Part shown: positions 39,959 to 42,629 of the stretch, one piece after another | Numbering within the stretch: position 1 is the first letter of the stretch | How the letters are laid out: every line of letters begins with the position of its first letter | Notes under the pieces: generated by a model | Database searches by the model: none | What the model was told of the DNA's origin: nothing | The model's input: the letters and a program-made list of their open reading frames with translations, nothing else | Translations under genes and position numbers: made by a program | Assembly (NCBI RefSeq): GCF_000224515.1 | Contig: NZ_AGAF01000153.1 | Location: 1-42,629 of the forward strand | Source: Desulfosporosinus sp. OT | GTDB taxonomy: Bacteria > Bacillota > Desulfitobacteriia > Desulfitobacteriales > Desulfitobacteriaceae | Direction: 5' to 3' | DNA: 42,629 bases

Positions 39959-40142
39959 CCCCGACCCTCCTTATAATAGACTTTGCCATTCTTGACTCGA
40001 ATCTTTTAATAGACTACAATCTATTCTTAGACACAAGTTTATTATATTGATAAAATTTTTTTCCATCAACCATCAATGTCGAGACTAAAGTCTGTTATTC
40101 AACCAATCTATCAACTACGTCTATTATAAGAGGAGAATTAAG

Positions 40143-40685
40143 ATGAACGATCGACGTGTAAGAAAAACAGAACAAGCTATCCAAGCCGCTTTTGCCAAAC
40201 TGTTATCAGAAAAGAGCATGGAGAATATCACTGTAAAAAGTTTATGTGAAACAGCCGATATCAATAAAAGTACTTTCTATTTGCATTATAAAGATATTTA
40301 TGATTGTGCCGATCGCTTAAGAGATACTATCGTAGATGAATTAAGTGCAGTTTTTGCACCATATAACTTTGCTGATATAATAAATAATTTTTCAGTTATT
40401 CTGGAAAATATTATGGATATATTCGAAATGAATAGAGAACTGTATATGCCCTATCTTAAATCCCCAAGCCTTGCATCTAGTTTGTGTAAAATGAAACAAC
40501 TAATCCTTGGGAAAGTATTAGAAAGAGTGAATGATATAGATCGAAGTAATGGAATATCCCGATGCACCGTTTCTTTTGTTATAAGTGGCATTATAAGTGT
40601 CCTTGAACAACATGAATTTGCTGAAATTGATCACCAAGCGATTTTAGCTCTGGCTGATAAAGTCCAAAATGGGTTTACCTATTAA
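40143..40685 (+). CDS. TetR/AcrR-family transcriptional regulator
   Basis: 180 residues. N-terminal HTH: VRKTEQAIQAAFAKLLSEKSMENITVKSLCETADINKSTFYLHYKDIYD, followed by a variable ligand-binding part with a TetR_C-like end. ATG 40143 follows AAGAGGAGAATTAAG. It is divergent from the OYE/flavin reductase pair. The 180-base intergenic region holds repeated AGACTA/TAGTCT-like motifs (40014-40030; AGACTAAAGTCT near 40083), likely operator sites for this repressor. Confidence 0.92.
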   Translation: MNDRRVRKTEQAIQAAFAKLLSEKSMENITVKSLCETADINKSTFYLHYKDIYDCADRLRDTIVDELSAVFAPYNFADIINNFSVILENIMDIFEMNRELYMPYLKSPSLASSLCKMKQLILGKVLERVNDIDRSNGISRCTVSFVISGIISVLEQHEFAEIDHQAILALADKVQNGFTY

Positions 40686-40804
40686 CACATAAAAAATAGG
40701 GACAAAATGCCCCAAAGCCTTTAATACAAGACTATTTCCTCTCTATTCTCACAACACACTCTGCGTGCCTAATTCATAGATACTAAATGCTGTATAAAAA
40801 CCTT

Positions 40805-40840
40805 CAATGAAGTAACACCAACGTGCCTGGAGTACTTGAT
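40805..40840 (+). repeat. Dispersed remnant related to the 'NEVTSAHVET' piece, copy 4 (weak)
   Basis: TCAATGAAGTAACACC, then CGTGCCTGGAGTAC resembles copy 1 (ACAATGAAGTAACTTC, then CGCACGTGGAGACC) but has diverged further. The rest of 40686-40928 contains nothing recognisable. Confidence 0.35.
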
Positions 40841-40928
40841 TTGTCGGTTCTGAAAACACATTGAGTTAACTTTAGGGGACTTTATCCTAACCATCCTCAT
40901 ACAATAATCGGGAGGAGGTTAGGATTTT

Positions 40929-41240
40929 ATGAATAATCAGGGTTTCTTAAGTCACAACCACGGTAGTGTTACTCATACTTCCTGCGATGATAACCATTCC
41001 CATCAATGTCTTGATATTACTGGCCCGGCAGTGGTTACAGTTGAAGGTAGTCACATTCATTATTCGGAAAGCTTTGTCATGTATGAATACGGGCATACTC
41101 ACTACTATAAATCTGCTTCAAGTCCAGCAATTCCACTTCCTAACGGCTATCATACACACAATTGGGACTTTTACACTTCTTATGATGCAGCGCATCGCCA
41201 CCATGTAAGTGGTCTTGACATGCCAGCACCTAATTCCTGA
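40929..41240 (+). CDS. YmaF-like His-rich protein
   Basis: 103 residues, very rich in histidine and aromatic residues with a repeated H-x-H pattern (LSHNHGSVTHTS, DDNHSHQCLDITGP, EGSHIHYSES, EYGHTHYYKS, NGYHTHNWDF, DAAHRHHVSG). It matches the YmaF family of Bacillus and Clostridia, which is of unknown function. The regularly spaced H-x-H pairs suggest metal binding. ATG 40929 follows GGGAGGAGGTTAGGATTTT. Confidence 0.85.
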   Translation: MNNQGFLSHNHGSVTHTSCDDNHSHQCLDITGPAVVTVEGSHIHYSESFVMYEYGHTHYYKSASSPAIPLPNGYHTHNWDFYTSYDAAHRHHVSGLDMPAPNS

Positions 41241-41318
41241 ATAATTCTTTCAAAATTTTTCTAACTATAATTTATCTCAAGGCTCTTGAATATTTCTAAA
41301 TAATCTATTAACAATATA

Positions 41319-41640
41319 TTAACTGCTGCTTAGCATCCGCTCTTTACAATGAACATATACCAAACCAAAATAACCATAACCACAAGTACAACTATAATTT
41401 CTAGAGGTAGTTTTCTTTCTCATCCCACAAACAGGACATCCCTTCAACTGCCAATTTATAATTTATGTAAGTGGTAGTTCGTCCAAATTACCACCGAGAC
41501 ATTTTTGGATTATGCTTGCGAGAACGTTTGTGCTTGTGCTTGTTCTTTCTAGGTGAGGTACGTCGTTCTATGCCTTTAACGTTGCCAACAACAACTTCCT
41601 CGACTTTATTTTCTAGCCACTATGGCCTCACGCTACAGAA
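41319..41640 (-). pseudogene. TnpB transposase remnant (IS200/IS605-type)
   Basis: The minus strand reads ENKVEEVVVGNVKGIERRTS, then KHNPKMSRW and TGG-TAA; then in another frame CPVCGMRKKTTSRNYSCTCGYGY and a stop at 41319. These are the VVGDLKGI strand, the SQW/FG..I.YK region (frameshifted) and the zinc ribbon (C-P-x-C-G ... C-x-C-G) of TnpB RNA-guided nucleases. The RuvC-I part and TnpA are missing. No right-end guide RNA can be defined. Confidence 0.75.
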
Positions 41641-41940
41641 TAGCTATTATCTTTTTTTATTGCAACCATATCAGATAAACTGATTACGAAGATTAGTGCC
41701 AATATCTCTTTTCGAATATTAGATATATTTATATATAATTATGCTGAAAAAATCCAACCAAAAGTGAATTTTCCTTAATTAATATTACATTTTACATGCT
41801 TTGCGATTAAATATTGTTTTTAAATTTACGCAGGAATAAATTTTGCCATAACAAAAAACTATTTGACAAATATTAAATTTGCATGTGACATATGCCTAGG
41901 TATTGTGTTATCCTATATCTAAGGAATAAATCAATAACTT
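41641..41940. other. AT-rich intergenic region
   Basis: No gene is seen. It contains promoter-like elements for the small gene at 41957, including TTGACA near 41875 and TATCCT near 41920. Confidence 0.4.
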
Positions 41941-41956
41941 GAGGGGGGAATTTCAA

Positions 41957-42109
41957 ATGCTATCAGGAATTTTGAGTATTATTGTAATGATTGGTATTTA
42001 TGGAATTGTTTTTATGGATTATAGGCAACAGGGTCCATTGAAAACTAGAGATGTAAAATATATGTTAAATACAAAAAAATTATTTAAGTTGCATAAGCAT
42101 GCTATCTAA
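41957..42109 (+). CDS. Small single-helix membrane protein, 50 residues
   Basis: MLSGILSIIVMIGIYGIVFM is one membrane helix, followed by a basic cytoplasm-like tail (DYRQQGPLKTRDVKYMLNTK, KLFKLHKHAI). The very strong ribosome site GAGGGGGGAATTTCAA, a plausible upstream promoter and a terminator just after it support a real gene. Family not recognised. Confidence 0.6.
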   Translation: MLSGILSIIVMIGIYGIVFMDYRQQGPLKTRDVKYMLNTKKLFKLHKHAI

Positions 42110-42137
42110 AAAGATGAATACTGTGAATATGGCTAAA

Positions 42138-42180
42138 TAAGCTAATGTGTTTAAATAAACACCATTAGCTTTTTATTTTT
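42138..42180 (+). terminator. Rho-independent terminator of the small membrane protein gene
   Basis: AGCTAATGTGTTTA-AATA-AACACCATTAGCT followed by TTTTATTTTT. Confidence 0.85.
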
Positions 42181-42228
42181 ATGCATCATCGCTCCCATGA
42201 CTCCTCCCAAGATCGTGAAAATAATCCA

Positions 42229-42262
42229 ATAAAAAACAAAAAGCCAGACCAAACGATCTGGC
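42229..42262 (-). terminator. Terminator of the AlkD-like gene
   Basis: On the minus strand GCCAGA-TCGTTTGG-TCTGGC is followed by TTTTTGTTTTTTATT, just past the stop codon at 42288. Confidence 0.85.
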
Positions 42263-42287
42263 AAATGAATTCATCAATTCAGTGCTT

Positions 42288-42629
42288 TCATTTTACTTTC
42301 AGAGTCCGCAGATACGCCTTTACTTCGTCGCCGATCCGGTAGCTCTCAACCGCTTTCTGGATGGCTTTGTTATGCGTCCATTTCACCAAACGCTGTTCCC
42401 GAATATACGGCAAAGCCCCTTCGTACTGCTTAGCCAAGGCTGTTGCGAAATACCAGGCGACCATCATGTTGACATAGTATTCCTCCGACCGGATGCCCGC
42501 AACAAGCTCAAGCATCTCCGTACGGAAAGCGTCATCGAGATAGAAGCTCATCAGCATTCCGATCCCGAAACGCACCGTATAAGTCTGACCGGATATCAGC
42601 CAGACTTTGATTTTTTCGTAGAGTTCAGG
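42288..42629 (-). CDS. DNA alkylation repair protein, AlkD-like HEAT-repeat glycosylase (partial)
   Basis: The visible 113 residues read ...KVWLISGQTYTVRFGIGMLMSFYLDDAF, then EEYYVNMMVAWYFATALAKQYEGALPYIREQRL, then WTHNKAIQKAVESYRIGDEVKAYLR. This is the C-terminal half of the AlkD family, with R-F-G-I and the MMVAWYFATALAK helix lining the DNA-binding channel. AlkD-type enzymes remove N3/N7-alkylated purines from DNA. The N-terminal half is beyond the right edge. A good terminator follows. Confidence 0.85.
   Translation of the reverse strand, partial: PELYEKIKVWLISGQTYTVRFGIGMLMSFYLDDAFRTEMLELVAGIRSEEYYVNMMVAWYFATALAKQYEGALPYIREQRLVKWTHNKAIQKAVESYRIGDEVKAYLRTLKVK

Noticed and set aside
1-42629. 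CRISPR arrays, tRNA or rRNA genes, prophage
   Set aside because: No regular direct-repeat arrays, cloverleaf sequences, rRNA segments or phage structural genes were recognised.

Overview
The window looks like chromosomal DNA of a spore-former-type Firmicute of the class Clostridia. A Peptococcaceae or Desulfitobacterium/Desulfosporosinus-like host is the best guess, but this is inference and not proven. The signs are AGGAGG ribosome sites with frequent TTG and GTG starts, a BceR-type response regulator, a BioW-dependent biotin pathway, many flavin/Fe-S redox genes each beside its own regulator, a CheX-like protein, a YmaF-like protein and a holin-like toxin. No rRNA, tRNA or CRISPR array was seen.

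Layout. 1-6.5 kb is a decay zone: a frameshifted response regulator, an intact GNAT acetyltransferase, a MocR/Vat chimera, a DUF6199 remnant, a possible lipoprotein, a broken small membrane protein, an AraC/GyrI-type regulator, a histidine-kinase tail and a frameshifted multicopper oxidase. 6.8-16.1 kb is the most coherent accessory unit, all on the minus strand: AraC regulator, APC permease, a multi-subunit FAD/Fe-S dehydrogenase (DAO-like beta, BFD [2Fe-2S], FAD/NAD alpha with fused ferredoxin, HcnA-like [2Fe-2S]), an ornithine-cyclodeaminase-like protein, a coupled small protein, RidA and a Glu/Leu/Phe/Val dehydrogenase. Three of its transcription units begin with the same type of inverted-repeat leader (GACAARGGRGTCTG...), and two also share a promoter block at the same distance. 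This suggests one regulon for uptake and oxidation of an amino acid or related amine. The likely logic is: import, oxidation to an imine by the flavoprotein complex, imine clearance by RidA, and nitrogen/redox handling by the dehydrogenase. The substrate cannot be read from sequence.

16.4-22.2 kb holds a DJ-1/PfpI protein, a twice-frameshifted lipoprotein, a Panacea/SocA-like fragment, a divergent LysR/flavodoxin-reductase pair and more decayed DNA. 22.2-27.5 kb is a biotin operon, (bioW-bioF fusion)-bioB-bioD-bioA, with overlapping genes and a BirA-type operator over its promoter. 27.5-31.2 kb holds a holin-like toxin, a truncated pRiA4b-type gene, a DEDDh exonuclease, HicAB with a palindromic operator, and a regulatory leader still attached to a 45-codon stump of a TetM/TetP-type ribosomal protection gene. 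31.4-40.7 kb is a run of small detoxification/redox genes with regulators: VOC/WYL, two flavodoxin-fold reductases around an HxlR regulator, DUF4342, CheX-like, EamA exporter, flavin reductase, Old Yellow Enzyme and TetR. The end holds a YmaF-like protein, a dead TnpB transposase, a 50-residue membrane protein and a partial AlkD-like gene.

Throughout, short dispersed remnants (a 'HVETVVVL' end piece, a 'WKMKEPLPG' end piece, and a GNRA-like hairpin element next to two toxin loci) mark the edges of truncated genes and point to repeated deletion and recombination.
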